Source: Pseudanabaena biceps
GTDB lineage: Bacteria; Cyanobacteriota; Cyanobacteriia; Pseudanabaenales; Pseudanabaenaceae
Length of the DNA stretch: 64,000 nucleotides
Direction: 5' to 3'
Assembly (NCBI GenBank): GCA_013361095.1
Contig: JAATWA010000001.1
Location: 2,210,501-2,274,500, forward strand
In this document: piece by piece, positions 1-7,949 of the stretch
How positions within the stretch are numbered: the first letter of the stretch is position 1
How the letters are laid out: each line of letters opens with the position of its first letter
Made by a program: the position numbers and the translations under genes
The notes under the pieces: model-generated
The model's database searches: none
The model's input: the letters and a program-made list of their open reading frames with translations, nothing else
Told to the model about the DNA's origin: nothing

Positions 1-11
1 GTTGTAGAAAT

Positions 12-52
12 AAACAAACGGGATATAGCATGAAGCTATGTCCCGTTTGTTT
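12..52 (+). terminator. Hairpin terminator of a gene left of the window
   Basis: Two 18-nt arms (AAACAAACGGGATATAGC and its complement, one mismatch) flank a 5-nt loop, and the 3' arm ends in a T-rich stretch. It lies 28 bases before the first CDS, so it probably terminates the gene upstream of the window. Confidence 0.6.
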
Positions 53-79
53 TAGGTATGTTCGGCATTAAAGAATTTT

Positions 80-1219
80 ATGAAGACATTACAGATCGGT
101 ACGAGTTGGTTTTTGGATGAGGCGGGTGGCTTAGCTCGTGTTTACTATGACTGTATAAATTATTTACCCACAGTGGGGGTAGAGGTTTCTGGATTAGTTA
201 CTGGAGCTGAGAGTGTAAGACATAGCTCTGGGGGCTTAGTAGAACCCTTTGCACCCACAAATGCCTCCACATGGCAGCGATCGCTAGGTATTAGGAAATT
301 TGTTAATCGGAGGTTGGCGAGTGGTGACTATGATTTAGTTGTGACACATTTTGCTTTATATACGTTCCCCATACTTGATTGCCTAGGTAAGTTGCCATTA
401 GTGATGCATTTTCAAGGACCTTGGGCTTTAGAGAGTCGTGCAGAAGGGGCTGGACGCTTATCAACTTTTGGAAAATGGTTGTTAGAGAAACTGGTTTATA
501 GCCGAGTAAATGGGTTTATTGTTTTATCGGAAGCTTTTCGACAAATATTGCATGAGACTTATAATGTGCCGCTTGCAAAAATTTTTGTGGTGGGAGCAGG
601 GACAAATACGGCGACCTATGATGTAGACATGACGATCGCACAGGCAAGAGAAAAGTTAGGATGGCCGAAAGATCGCAGAATTATTTTATGTGTGCGCCGC
701 CTTGCTAAACGGATGGGAATTGAGAATTTAATCTCGGCGATCGCATCAGTTCGTGAGCAACATCCTGATGTGCTGTTATTAATTGCAGGCAAGGGGGCGA
801 TCGCCACAAATCTCCAAGCACAAATTGCAGAGTTGGAGTTGCAGGATCATGTAAAGCTATTAGGATTTGTGGCGGATCAAGACTTGCCGACAGCCTATAG
901 AGCCGCCGAGTTATCGATTGTACCAACTATATCTTTAGAGGGATTTGGTCTAATTGTGATTGAGTCTTTAGCAGCTGGTACACCTGTTTTAGGCACGCCA
1001 ATCGGTGGGATTCCAGAAATTTTAAGCCCTTTTTCTATGGATCTAGTCCTTGAGGGAAGTAGCAGCGACCAACTAGCAAGAGGGATGAATGAAGCTTTGT
1101 CTGGACAAAGAAAAATGCCGAGTGCTGAAGAATGCCAGAATTATGCCAGACAAAATTATGATTGGCAAGTGATCGCGACTCAGATCAAGAGTGTTTATGA
1201 GAGAGTTGCTAGTAAATAA
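80..1219 (+). CDS. Glycosyltransferase family 4 protein
   Basis: This is a 379-residue GT-B-fold glycosyltransferase that probably transfers a sugar from a nucleotide-sugar donor during polysaccharide or glycolipid synthesis. The N-terminal acceptor domain covers about residues 1-170. The C-terminal half holds the GT4 donor-site E-x7-E motif, EGFGLIVIE, near residue 286, followed by the usual AGTPVLGTPIGGIPEIL-type segment. There are no membrane segments, so it is a cytosolic or peripheral enzyme. The ATG at 80 follows an upstream terminator and the protein has normal family length. Donor and acceptor cannot be read from the sequence. Confidence 0.88.
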   Translation: MKTLQIGTSWFLDEAGGLARVYYDCINYLPTVGVEVSGLVTGAESVRHSSGGLVEPFAPTNASTWQRSLGIRKFVNRRLASGDYDLVVTHFALYTFPILDCLGKLPLVMHFQGPWALESRAEGAGRLSTFGKWLLEKLVYSRVNGFIVLSEAFRQILHETYNVPLAKIFVVGAGTNTATYDVDMTIAQAREKLGWPKDRRIILCVRRLAKRMGIENLISAIASVREQHPDVLLLIAGKGAIATNLQAQIAELELQDHVKLLGFVADQDLPTAYRAAELSIVPTISLEGFGLIVIESLAAGTPVLGTPIGGIPEILSPFSMDLVLEGSSSDQLARGMNEALSGQRKMPSAEECQNYARQNYDWQVIATQIKSVYERVASK

Positions 1220-1230
1220 TTAGTTGTTTA

Positions 1231-1427
1231 AAATAAAATTCCATAAAGTGACATCCAGCAATTCTCACTATAAAAATTGATTTTTTGAAAGCCAGCCGTA
1301 GGCTGGCTTTCAAAAAACCAATTTTGGGGTTTGCAGCGCCTAAAGCCCTGCAAACCCCAAAATTGGTTTCATAGTGATAATTGCTGAGTTGTACCCCGCA
1401 GGGGTGCAACTTTATGGAATTTTATTT
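1231..1427. repeat. Nested palindromic elements (family A inserted into another palindrome)
   Basis: The outer arms AAATAAAATTCCATAAAGT (1231-1249) and its complement (1409-1427) belong to one hairpin with core ACCCCGCAGGGGT. That hairpin's left arm is split by a 131-bp family A element (about 1256-1386). The element has ends CAGCAATTCTCACTAT / ATAGTGATAATTGCTG and two internal hairpins: GAAAGCCAGCC...GGCTGGCTTTC (1281-1317) and one with arms containing CCAATTTTGGGGTTTGCAG (1318-1366). The intact outer-type palindrome occurs at 26390-26434. The right arm runs into the stop codon of the response regulator gene. Confidence 0.85.
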
Positions 1428-2105
1428 ATTCTGTAAGGATTTTAATTCTCGCAAAATTACCATCAATCCTTTGTTTTGATGATCGATTTGTTCGGAAATT
1501 TTTTCCATGCGATCGCTTAAAACTTTGATGCACTTGTCTTGGTGATCGATACGATTGCTGAGATCATTAAATCTAGCCACAACTTCGCGCTGAATTAAGT
1601 TCTCAATCCCTTGCACTAATAAAGTCTCAGTTGAGGTTAGCCTATTTAGAATCATTTGCAGATTTGGCTCTTCATCTTGCTTAACCTGTCTACTCGTAGT
1701 AACAGTAGACATGAATGAAGCAGCAGTATGTGCTGGCTCAGGAGGCAAAAAGCTTTGAATTCTTGAGACTAATACATCAGCTTCAAAGGGCTTTTCGAGA
1801 AAATCAAATTCTGTAAATGGCTCAGGTACATGCTCAGTTACTTGCTCTTTGAGCCCTGAAATCATGATCACTGGGACTTTCTGTAGCCCTTCAACGCGAC
1901 GGATTGCTTGTAAAGTTTGATAGCCATTATATTTAGGCATCACGAAGTCAAGCAGGATGAGATCAGGAAATGAGCGGCGGGCAGCATCTAATCCTGATTT
2001 ACCATCACTAGCTTCTAAGACATCATACTTGCCAGACAAAATGCTTTTAACCATCTTGCGGATCATGATGCTGTCATCAATTACCAGTACTTTCTTTGCA
2101 GTCAT
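1422..2105 (-). CDS. Response regulator with receiver domain and coiled-coil C-terminus
   Basis: This 227-residue protein has a CheY-like receiver at residues 4-118. The acidic pair is D10-D11, the phospho-acceptor D53 (in LILLDFVMPKYNG), the conserved Ser S83 and the conserved Lys K105 (in EKPF). A linker of about 25 residues follows, then a helical, charged C-terminus (about 146-227) with heptad-like spacing that probably forms a coiled coil. There is no DNA-binding output domain, so it may act through protein contacts, as in cyanobacterial PilG/TaxP-type proteins. No kinase is adjacent. Palindromic repeats flank the gene on both sides. Confidence 0.85.
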   Translation of the reverse strand: MTAKKVLVIDDSIMIRKMVKSILSGKYDVLEASDGKSGLDAARRSFPDLILLDFVMPKYNGYQTLQAIRRVEGLQKVPVIMISGLKEQVTEHVPEPFTEFDFLEKPFEADVLVSRIQSFLPPEPAHTAASFMSTVTTSRQVKQDEEPNLQMILNRLTSTETLLVQGIENLIQREVVARFNDLSNRIDHQDKCIKVLSDRMEKISEQIDHQNKGLMVILRELKSLQNK

Positions 2106-2193
2106 GGATTTGAAGATTCCGCCCCAAATAGCTATGCGTGTTCATCATATTACATTACAAGGATTAATGATCTATTGAAGCTACGAGTACAGA

Positions 2194-2316
2194 AATTCTC
2201 ATTATGAAACTAATTTTGGGGTTTGCAACGCCTTAGGCGTTGCAAACCCCAAAATTAGTTTTTTGAAAGCCAGCCGTAGGCTGGCTTTCAAAAAACTAAT
2301 TTTTATAATGAGAATT
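2194..2316. repeat. Family A palindromic element, two-hairpin form
   Basis: The ends are AATTCTCATTAT and ATAATGAGAATT. The inner hairpins are 2209-2259 (arms with ATTTTGGGGTTTGCAACGCC, loop TTA) and 2259-2295 (GAAAGCCAGCC, loop GTA). This is the same element as 1256-1386 but in the opposite orientation. It lies between the divergent response regulator and rpoZ genes. Confidence 0.85.
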
Positions 2317-2407
2317 GCCGCAACTCTCTTAGTGTTTATGTGGCGATGGTCTAGTCAACAAGAGCGCGATCGCGTTAGACTTAGATAGCTCATTTGTTCT
2401 CGGTTTT

Positions 2408-2632
2408 ATGGCAAAACGTTATCCCATTGACTCATCACAAATTATTCGTCGCGTTGAAGAGCTAATTGGTGCTTCTTCTAACCGTTATCGGATTACAGTA
2501 CAGGTTGCCAACCGCGCTAAGCTCAGACGTTACGAAGAGGACGATTACGACGATCGCATGATGAAGCCAATTTTACGCGCCATTATGGAAATGTCGGACG
2601 AAATTTCCCAACCAGAAATTCTCAGCGACTGA
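2408..2632 (+). CDS. rpoZ: DNA-directed RNA polymerase omega subunit
   Basis: This 74-residue protein matches the cyanobacterial omega subunit. It starts [18 protein letters not shown], followed by [13 protein letters not shown] and an acidic YEEDDYDD stretch before MMKPILRAI. Omega binds the beta' C-terminus and helps assemble RNA polymerase. It is short, as usual for cyanobacteria. A 27-bp perfect palindrome follows the stop after 9 bases, and the DUF1818 gene begins 48 bases downstream on the same strand. Confidence 0.9.
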   Translation: MAKRYPIDSSQIIRRVEELIGASSNRYRITVQVANRAKLRRYEEDDYDDRMMKPILRAIMEMSDEISQPEILSD

Positions 2633-2641
2633 AAGATATAG

Positions 2642-2668
2642 AATTGGCGGTGCGAAGCACCGCCAATT
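2642..2668. terminator. Perfect 12-bp-arm palindrome with GAA loop after rpoZ
   Basis: Arms AATTGGCGGTGC and GCACCGCCAATT surround the loop GAA. It sits 9 bases after the rpoZ stop with only a short TTTG tail. It may attenuate transcription into the next gene, or be one more copy of the triloop palindromes. Confidence 0.6.
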
Positions 2669-2680
2669 TGTTTAAGGACT

Positions 2681-3064
2681 ATGTTAAATTTTACGGATCA
2701 AAATACGGCTAAACAGCTAATCTGTGGGGATGGATGGCGCATTGGATTTCGCTCAGATGTAGATACTTATAAAGGTTTGGTGGGGACTGACACATGGGCG
2801 ATCGAGCTGACGGAAGGGGAATTTAAGGATTTTTGTAAGTTGGCAACAAGATTAGCGGAGACTATGCAATTGATGGCAGAGGAGATGTCTGACGGCGAAA
2901 AAATTTGTTGCACCCTCGAAACTGAAGATATTTGCCTTGAGGCAAGTGGTTATCCCGAAGCGTTTACCTTGCATTTTCAATTGTTGACGGGAAGATGTTT
3001 GGAGGGGCTATGGGATGGTGAGTCTGTCCCATTTTTGATCGAGGCGATCGCTAATTTTTTATAG
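2681..3064 (+). CDS. DUF1818 family protein
   Basis: This 127-residue soluble protein has the look of the cyanobacterial DUF1818 family: GDGWRIGFR near the N-terminus, then GLVGTDTWAIELTEGEFKDFCKL, and near the C-terminus GRCLEGLWDGESVPFLIEAI. Its function is unknown. It lies 48 bases after rpoZ on the same strand and may be co-transcribed with it. An AAGGACT stretch lies just before the ATG. It converges on menC through a hairpin that abuts the menC stop. Confidence 0.8.
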   Translation: MLNFTDQNTAKQLICGDGWRIGFRSDVDTYKGLVGTDTWAIELTEGEFKDFCKLATRLAETMQLMAEEMSDGEKICCTLETEDICLEASGYPEAFTLHFQLLTGRCLEGLWDGESVPFLIEAIANFL

Positions 3065-3086
3065 CGATCGCCAAATATCCTAGATG

Positions 3087-3111
3087 AGTGGTGGCGCTTC
3101 GCGCCGCCACT
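3087..3111. terminator. Bidirectional hairpin between DUF1818 gene and menC
   Basis: An 11-bp stem (AGTGGTGGCGC / GCGCCGCCACT, one G-T pair) has a TTC loop. Its last base is the first base of the menC stop codon on the opposite strand, so one short hairpin separates two convergent genes. Confidence 0.6.
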
Positions 3112-4124
3112 TATTGCCCAAAGTGTCCTGTTGATAGACCACAGGCGCGTTTGATGGGTAAAGCTGCCGCAAGGTCAAAGGCTGCTTGGGTAGCGATCGC
3201 ACCATCAATAGTATTTGTGATTACGACATCTAAGCCTGCCGCAAAAGCGATTATTGCCGCCCGATGCGCTGTCAAAATACCGCCAAGTGCCATTGGTTTG
3301 AGAATAATAATATCGGCTGCTTGATTACTAATTATTTGTTGTAACTGCGCGAGATTGTGGACTGATTCATCGGCGGCAATAGGAATAGATTGCGATCGCC
3401 TAACGACCGCCATTCCTAATAAATCATCGGCAATTACTGGCTGTTCGACATATTCAATTTGCAAAAAATCTAAGGTCTTTAGATTAGCGATCGCCTGTTC
3501 TACAGACCATCCCTGATTGGCATCAAGGCGAATTTGAATATCTTTACCAGCTTGCGATCGCACTGCTTCTACCCTACTAAAATCTGCGGCAAAGTCTTTA
3601 GTGCCTACCTTGATTTTGAGACAGCGATAACCTTGAGCTAGATAGTTTTTTGCTTGAATCACAGCTTTTTCTGCTGATATTGCGCCAATTACGGCATTAA
3701 TGCTGACTTGATTGCGGACAGTGCCGCCAAAATAATTTATTAATAATTGAGTAAGAGTTTGCCCCTGTTTTTGAGCTAATAGATTTAATAAAGCTAGTTC
3801 TAGTCCATGTTTTGCCGCAGGAGTGCGATCGTAACTATCTAGCAAATCCTCAATATCTTTAATATTGTTAATTTCATGATTAATTAGCGATCGCTGAGCT
3901 ATTAGTAAAATATTTTCGGCTTCAGCTAAAGATTCCATCCCAAAACCCACAATTGGGGAAGCTTCTCCTAATCCGATGTGAGGTATTTCATGAGCAGAAG
4001 GGCGATCGCTGATTTCAATCACAAATCCTTCTCGGTAGTCGAGGCTACCCCAAGCCGTATGAAAAGGTTGACGGAAAGCTAACCGATAAGGTTGAAATTG
4101 AATTGACTGAATGATGAAAACCAC
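3111..4124 (-). CDS. menC: o-Succinylbenzoate synthase (enolase superfamily)
   Basis: This 337-residue enolase-superfamily enzyme probably dehydrates SHCHC to o-succinylbenzoate in phylloquinone synthesis. All catalytic positions of the muconate-lactonizing subgroup are visible: K170-x-K172 (CLKIKVGT), metal ligands D201 (RLDANQGW), E227 (EYVEQP) and D252 (IAADES), and K276 (IILKPMALGG). The capping domain covers about residues 1-125. The start is a GTG at 4124. Dipeptide epimerases share this motif set, but MenC is expected in a phylloquinone-using cyanobacterium. Confidence 0.78.
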   Translation of the reverse strand: MVFIIQSIQFQPYRLAFRQPFHTAWGSLDYREGFVIEISDRPSAHEIPHIGLGEASPIVGFGMESLAEAENILLIAQRSLINHEINNIKDIEDLLDSYDRTPAAKHGLELALLNLLAQKQGQTLTQLLINYFGGTVRNQVSINAVIGAISAEKAVIQAKNYLAQGYRCLKIKVGTKDFAADFSRVEAVRSQAGKDIQIRLDANQGWSVEQAIANLKTLDFLQIEYVEQPVIADDLLGMAVVRRSQSIPIAADESVHNLAQLQQIISNQAADIIILKPMALGGILTAHRAAIIAFAAGLDVVITNTIDGAIATQAAFDLAAALPIKRACGLSTGHFGQ

Positions 4125-4152
4125 AGATAAATTTAAGGTAATAGTTCAAATA

Positions 4153-4240
4153 GATAGCTGAGGCAAAAAACCTTTAAAAGCGTTACTTAGCAACGCTTTT
4201 AAAGGTTTTGCCTCAGCCTTAAGCGCCACTAAGTTCTTAT
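4153..4240. repeat. Palindrome with family C-like ends upstream of menC
   Basis: Arms from 4157 (GCTGAGGCAAAAAACC) to 4217 form a stem of about 27 bp around an ACTTAG loop, with one bulge. The flanks TAGATAGCTGAGGC and GCGCCACTAAGTTCTTA resemble the family C ends (TAGGTAGCTGGGC / GCGCCTAACTGCTTA). It lies between divergent genes. Confidence 0.6.
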
Positions 4241-4307
4241 GCTGATTGTAATGACAAGTTATTTACACCTATAGTCATAGAACAAATTATTTTGGGGATT
4301 TAAAAAT

Positions 4308-4652
4308 ATGTCGTTTAAGCGCAATCTTTTGGTATCCGCAGGTTTGTTTGCTATTGGTCTAGTCGCAAATGTTGCCTCCGTCTCTGCTGAGCAATGGTAC
4401 TTCTACGCCAGAAATAGTAGCAGTGCAACCATGACCAATCTATTGGTATCTGAAACTGGTAACAACTGGGGTGCGTTTGATATTGGGTCGGGGATCGCTT
4501 CGGGGGAACAAGCCAAACTAGTTTGGGACAGCTCAACTAACAGTGAATCCTGTAACCAATATATTAAGGCAGTCTTTTCTGATGGTAGTGAAAGCACTCC
4601 TGCCAAGTTTAATTTCTGCAAAGACTTAGACACCCCAATCGTATTTCAATAA
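4308..4652 (+). CDS. Small secreted protein of unknown function
   Basis: This 114-residue protein has a clear signal peptide: KR near the start, a hydrophobic core at residues 7-22, and likely cleavage after SVSA (A27). The mature part of about 87 residues is rich in Ser, Asn, Trp and Tyr. It holds two cysteines, C82 and C104, that could form a disulfide in the periplasm. The small beta-rich pattern suggests a compact extracellular domain. I do not recognise the family. It stands alone between menC (divergent) and the antiporter gene (convergent). Confidence 0.65.
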   Translation: MSFKRNLLVSAGLFAIGLVANVASVSAEQWYFYARNSSSATMTNLLVSETGNNWGAFDIGSGIASGEQAKLVWDSSTNSESCNQYIKAVFSDGSESTPAKFNFCKDLDTPIVFQ

Positions 4653-4741
4653 ACGCTCAAATTTTCTGCTTTTATAGAGAAGAGATCGCTAAGCGTATTC
4701 CCTTTCCCATAATTTAGGAGTGTAGCGGCAAAGCCACTACT

Positions 4742-4790
4742 ACAAAAAGATTGGGATGCGGCGCGAAGCGCCGCATCCCAATCTTTTTGT
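4742..4790. repeat. Perfect 23-bp-arm palindrome, GAA loop
   Basis: Arms beginning ACAAAAAGATTGGGATGCGG meet at GAA (4765-4767) without mismatch. It lies between convergent genes, seven bases from the antiporter stop, and both strands end in a T-rich run, so it could terminate in both directions. A smaller hairpin, GTAGCGGCAAAGCCACTAC, precedes it at 4722-4740. Confidence 0.75.
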
Positions 4791-4796
4791 AAAGAG

Positions 4797-6095
4797 TTAG
4801 AGAATCTCACTATTTGTATCTGATGATTTTTGGGGAATCACTAAAAAATTGACCAACGGCGAACACATTAAGGTTGTCATAATCGCCATAATCACCATGA
4901 TTGTAAACAGAGTAGGCGTGATTAAACCTTGTTCCAAACCAATATTTAAAATAATTAACTCCATCATGCCGCGTGTATTCATCAAAGCCCCAACGGTCAT
5001 CGCTTCGCGCCAACGTTCACCAGATTTTCTAGCCGCTAGGGTACAAGCAAGCCCCTTTCCTAAAACCGCGATCGCAATGACTACAATAGTTGTCAACCAT
5101 AACTGTGGTGTATTCAGTAAACCCAATTGAGTATTTAGACCCGAAAACACAAAGAAAATAGGGACTAATAATGCGGTGGTCATGTACTCCAAGTGCCTAT
5201 GCACAGACTCCGCAAAATGTCCGCGGGGCATCACTGTCCCTAAAACAAAGGCTCCAAATACAGCATGAACTCCCACAAAGTCAGTGTAGTAAGCACATAG
5301 CATCATCACAATTATCACAAAAGTTAAGGTCTGCACCGTTACTTCGCCATCACGGCGTGTCCAACGGCTAAAGATTCTTAGGATGGGTCGCCCCAGAAAC
5401 CACATAAATAACACATACAAAAAAGTCCCGCCGATCGCAATTACGGCAATATTAATCGAGCTTTTGATACTTGCTAGAACTAGAGCCAATAGACACCATG
5501 CGATCGCATCGTCTAATGAACCTGCGGCTAAAACCAAAGTACCAAGTTGAGTTTTGATTAATCCGCGCTCTTGTAAAATCCTTGCCAACATCGGGAAAGC
5601 TGTAATCGACATGGATGCCCCCATATAGAGAGCCGCAGCCCAAATTGTAATATTTGGGCTAAATAATCCCCCGCCACCATGCAGACTAAAAGCCAAGATC
5701 GCTCCCAAGATAAATGGAGAAATAATTCCTGCGATCGATACCAATCCTGCACTCTTAGCACGAGTTCTGAGAAGTTCAGTATTTAGCTCTAAACCCACCA
5801 AAAACATATAAACAATTAGTCCTACTTGGCTTAAAGCATACAAAATCGACATTGAGGGATTTGGAAACGATTGTGATATCCCTGCAATAATTGGGGCTTT
5901 GGGAAATAACCACTTTTGTAATTCTGGGGCGATCATCCCAAATAATGAGGGGCCGAGCATAATTCCTGCCAGCATTTCACCAACGACCTCAGTTTGCCCT
6001 AAGTAACGTTTACCGATATAAGAAACCAATCGGCAAACTGACAAAATTACAGTCAATTGCAGCAATAACTTAAGTAGTAGTTCTGAATTTGTCAT
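4797..6095 (-). CDS. Cation:proton antiporter (CPA2/Kef-type Na+/H+ exchanger domain)
   Basis: This 432-residue integral membrane protein has about 12 hydrophobic segments spanning the Na_H_Exchanger domain. Signature stretches are GEMLAGIMLGPSLFG (about 38-52), FLVGLELN (about 97-104), LAAGSLDDAIAWCLLA with the paired Asp of the transport site (about 188-203), and the late MNTRGMMELIILNIGL segment. It ends after the membrane domain and lacks the TrkA-N/RCK domain of full-length Kef proteins. It probably exchanges Na+ or K+ for H+ at the plasma or thylakoid membrane. It stands alone with palindromes on both sides. Confidence 0.85.
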   Translation of the reverse strand: MTNSELLLKLLLQLTVILSVCRLVSYIGKRYLGQTEVVGEMLAGIMLGPSLFGMIAPELQKWLFPKAPIIAGISQSFPNPSMSILYALSQVGLIVYMFLVGLELNTELLRTRAKSAGLVSIAGIISPFILGAILAFSLHGGGGLFSPNITIWAAALYMGASMSITAFPMLARILQERGLIKTQLGTLVLAAGSLDDAIAWCLLALVLASIKSSINIAVIAIGGTFLYVLFMWFLGRPILRIFSRWTRRDGEVTVQTLTFVIIVMMLCAYYTDFVGVHAVFGAFVLGTVMPRGHFAESVHRHLEYMTTALLVPIFFVFSGLNTQLGLLNTPQLWLTTIVVIAIAVLGKGLACTLAARKSGERWREAMTVGALMNTRGMMELIILNIGLEQGLITPTLFTIMVIMAIMTTLMCSPLVNFLVIPQKSSDTNSEIL

Positions 6096-6149
6096 ACATC
6101 CTTATGAGGGTGAGAGAGCGCGATCGCGATAAAGCTGAAAATTTTAATC

Positions 6150-6224
6150 TACTCCCTTCCTAGTAAATAATTAGGCGTGCGCGGCTTCGCCGCGCACGCC
6201 TAATTATTTACTAGGAAGGGAGTA
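6150..6224. repeat. Family B palindrome, perfect 36-bp arms, TTC loop
   Basis: Arms start TACTCCCTTCCTAGTAAATA and reach the loop TTC through GCGCGGC, with no mismatch. It lies in the gap between clpP3 and the antiporter gene and is followed at once by a family D palindrome. Confidence 0.85.
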
Positions 6225-6230
6225 GGACAT

Positions 6231-6285
6231 AAAACCCAAGAATTGGCTGGCGGCGCTCCGCGCCGCCAGCCAATTCTTGGGTTTT
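6231..6285. repeat. Family D palindrome, 26-bp arms, TCC loop
   Basis: Arms AAAACCCAAGAATTGGCTGG plus CGGCGC meet at TCC. The arms are identical to those at 39591-39645, where the loop reads GGA, so the two copies differ only in orientation. The shared flanks (GGACAT before, GATTTGT after) show that the repeated unit is larger than the stem. Confidence 0.85.
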
Positions 6286-6405
6286 GATTTGTGACTGTAG
6301 CTATAATCAGCATTACTGGGATAAAGCAATAAAAAAGTATCCTTTCGCAAGGATACTTGAAATAATTTGATGATTTTGAACCTTAACGTTTTTTTGCGTT
6401 AATTT

Positions 6406-7002
6406 TTATTGTGGTGGCGATTCTAAAACGCGATCGATTAGTCCATATTCAAGGGATTCTTGAGAAGACATATAGTAATCACGATTCATATCGCGCTCAA
6501 TTTTTTCCAAAGGTTGCCCAGTGCGCTTAGCATACTCAGCGTTGAGTTTTTGGCGAATACGGATAATTTCTCGCGCCTCAATCTCAATATCTGAAGCTTG
6601 ACCGCGTGTGCCGCCAGAAGGCTGGTGAATCATAATGCGAGCATTGGGTAGAGCATAACGTTTGCCCTTAGCGCCAGCCATCAATAGATAAGAACCCATC
6701 GAAGCCGCTAGACCGACACAAATTGTCGTCACATCGGACTTAATATGCTGCATTGTGTCAAAAATAGCCAATCCTGCGGAAACAGATCCTCCAGGAGAAT
6801 TGATATACATATAGATATCCTTGGACTGATCTTCAGAATCAAAGTAAAGCAGACGCGCAATAATCGAGTTTGCCATTCCGTCAGATACTTCTCCGCTTAG
6901 GAAGATAATCCGCTCCATCGACAGACGCTCATAAATGCTAATCCACTGCGTGTATGAATCGCCAGGATAGCGATAGGGAACTCTAGGAACACCGATAGGC
7001 AT
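6406..7002 (-). CDS. clpP3: ATP-dependent Clp protease proteolytic subunit (catalytically active)
   Basis: This 198-residue serine peptidase has an intact triad: S101 in [12 protein letters not shown]126 in IMIHQPSGG and D175 in DMNRDYYMS. ClpP subunits form heptameric rings that degrade substrates unfolded by a Clp/Hsp100 ATPase. It lies downstream of clpR on the same strand, the arrangement of the cyanobacterial clpR-clpP3 pair whose products form a mixed ring working with ClpC. The paralogue number follows that context. The gap to clpR is 80 bases once the clpR stop is counted. Confidence 0.88.
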   Translation of the reverse strand: MPIGVPRVPYRYPGDSYTQWISIYERLSMERIIFLSGEVSDGMANSIIARLLYFDSEDQSKDIYMYINSPGGSVSAGLAIFDTMQHIKSDVTTICVGLAASMGSYLLMAGAKGKRYALPNARIMIHQPSGGTRGQASDIEIEAREIIRIRQKLNAEYAKRTGQPLEKIERDMNRDYYMSSQESLEYGLIDRVLESPPQ

Positions 7003-7014
7003 AGTTTTAGAATT

Positions 7015-7078
7015 GGTGATGGGGAATTGGGAATTGAAAATTACGAATTAAAAATTATGAATTGAAAACTGTTAATTC
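7015..7078. repeat. Short tandem AATT-rich repeats in the clpR-clpP3 spacer
   Basis: The spacer consists of degenerate repeats of about 9-14 nt such as GGAATTGGGAATTG, AATTACGAATT and AATTATGAATTG. They resemble the short tandemly repeated sequences of cyanobacteria. The repeats lie inside an operon, so copy number could change the distance between the two cistrons. Confidence 0.55.
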
Positions 7079-7082
7079 GTCA

Positions 7083-7787
7083 TTAAGAAACAAGGCTAGG
7101 AACTGCTGTAGGTAGATCTTTGGCACTCTCAAGTACCCGATCTATCAGCCCATATTCTTTAGCCTGTTCTGGAGTCATGTAAAACATGCGATCCATGTCT
7201 TTGGTTAGTACTTCAGAAGATTTACCAGTGGTGCGCGATAGGATTTTTAACATCGATTCGCGGTTGGTCAATACTTCTTTGGCTTGAATTTGTAAATCAG
7301 AAGCTTGTCCTCTAGTTTGGCGGCGAGCCTGATGCAGCACAATCGTGGCATTGGGCAAGCTAGCGCGGAATCCTTTAGTGCCACTGGCGAGGATCATTGC
7401 GGCAGTTCCCATCGCTTGACCGAGACAGATCGTATGTACAGGGGGCTTGATGTAGTTGAGTGTGTCACAGATGGCAAAGGCTTCGGTTTCAAAGCCGATC
7501 GCATCACCCGTATACCAAGATGTCCCCGTAGAATTGATGTACAAGAAAATTGGTTTTTCAGGATCTTCGTATTGCAAATAAAGAAGTTGGGCGATGAGCA
7601 ATTCGGTAACATCGACACCAAGCTGCTGTTTATATTCGTCGGGTGATACGAGAGGCAACCCAAAATAAATGATTCGCTCTTTTAAAAGTAGCGAAGGTAA
7701 GTCTGGAGGCGGTGTGCGTCCGTATGACGAATCCCCTGAGTAGGCGGCTTGTGCGGCACGGGGAACAGAGCGAGAAGGTCGATCCAT
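7083..7787 (-). CDS. clpR: Clp protease subunit ClpR (inactive ClpP homologue)
   Basis: This 234-residue ClpP-fold subunit lacks the nucleophile: the ClpP GLAASMG motif aligns with CLGQAMGTAA, placing Gly (G127) where Ser should be. His (H152, LHQARRQ) is kept. It also carries the ClpR-type insertion after LYINSTGT (WYTGDAIGFETEA). It probably contributes structural subunits to a ClpP3/ClpR ring. I chose the ATG at 7787 (MDRPSRSVP) over an upstream in-frame codon at 7856 because the extra 23 residues are not ClpR-like. It is the first gene of a two-gene unit. Confidence 0.88.
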   Translation of the reverse strand: MDRPSRSVPRAAQAAYSGDSSYGRTPPPDLPSLLLKERIIYFGLPLVSPDEYKQQLGVDVTELLIAQLLYLQYEDPEKPIFLYINSTGTSWYTGDAIGFETEAFAICDTLNYIKPPVHTICLGQAMGTAAMILASGTKGFRASLPNATIVLHQARRQTRGQASDLQIQAKEVLTNRESMLKILSRTTGKSSEVLTKDMDRMFYMTPEQAKEYGLIDRVLESAKDLPTAVPSLVS

Positions 7788-7894
7788 ATTTATTCGTGTT
7801 AATGACACTGACACTGCTAGCTTATCACAGCGATCCCAATGCGATCGCTGATACAAGGCGGTTGCGAAGTAGGGTTAGCCGCCTCATATACTAT

Positions 7895-7947
7895 AAAACC
7901 CAAGAGGGAGTTGCGGCGCGAAGCGCCGCAACTCCCTCTTGGGTTTT
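7895..7947. repeat. Family D palindrome, perfect 25-bp arms, GAA loop
   Basis: Arms AAAACCCAAGAGGGAGTTGC plus GGCGC flank GAA. It begins two bases after the stop of the NYN-domain gene (read on the minus strand) and ends in a T run there, so it is well placed as its terminator. Confidence 0.8.
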
Positions 7948-7949
7948 AA

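Noticed and set aside
1231..2316. Possible CRISPR array from the regularly repeated elements
   Set aside because: Copies are palindromic, of unequal spacing and orientation, without unique spacers of constant length, and no cas genes are near.
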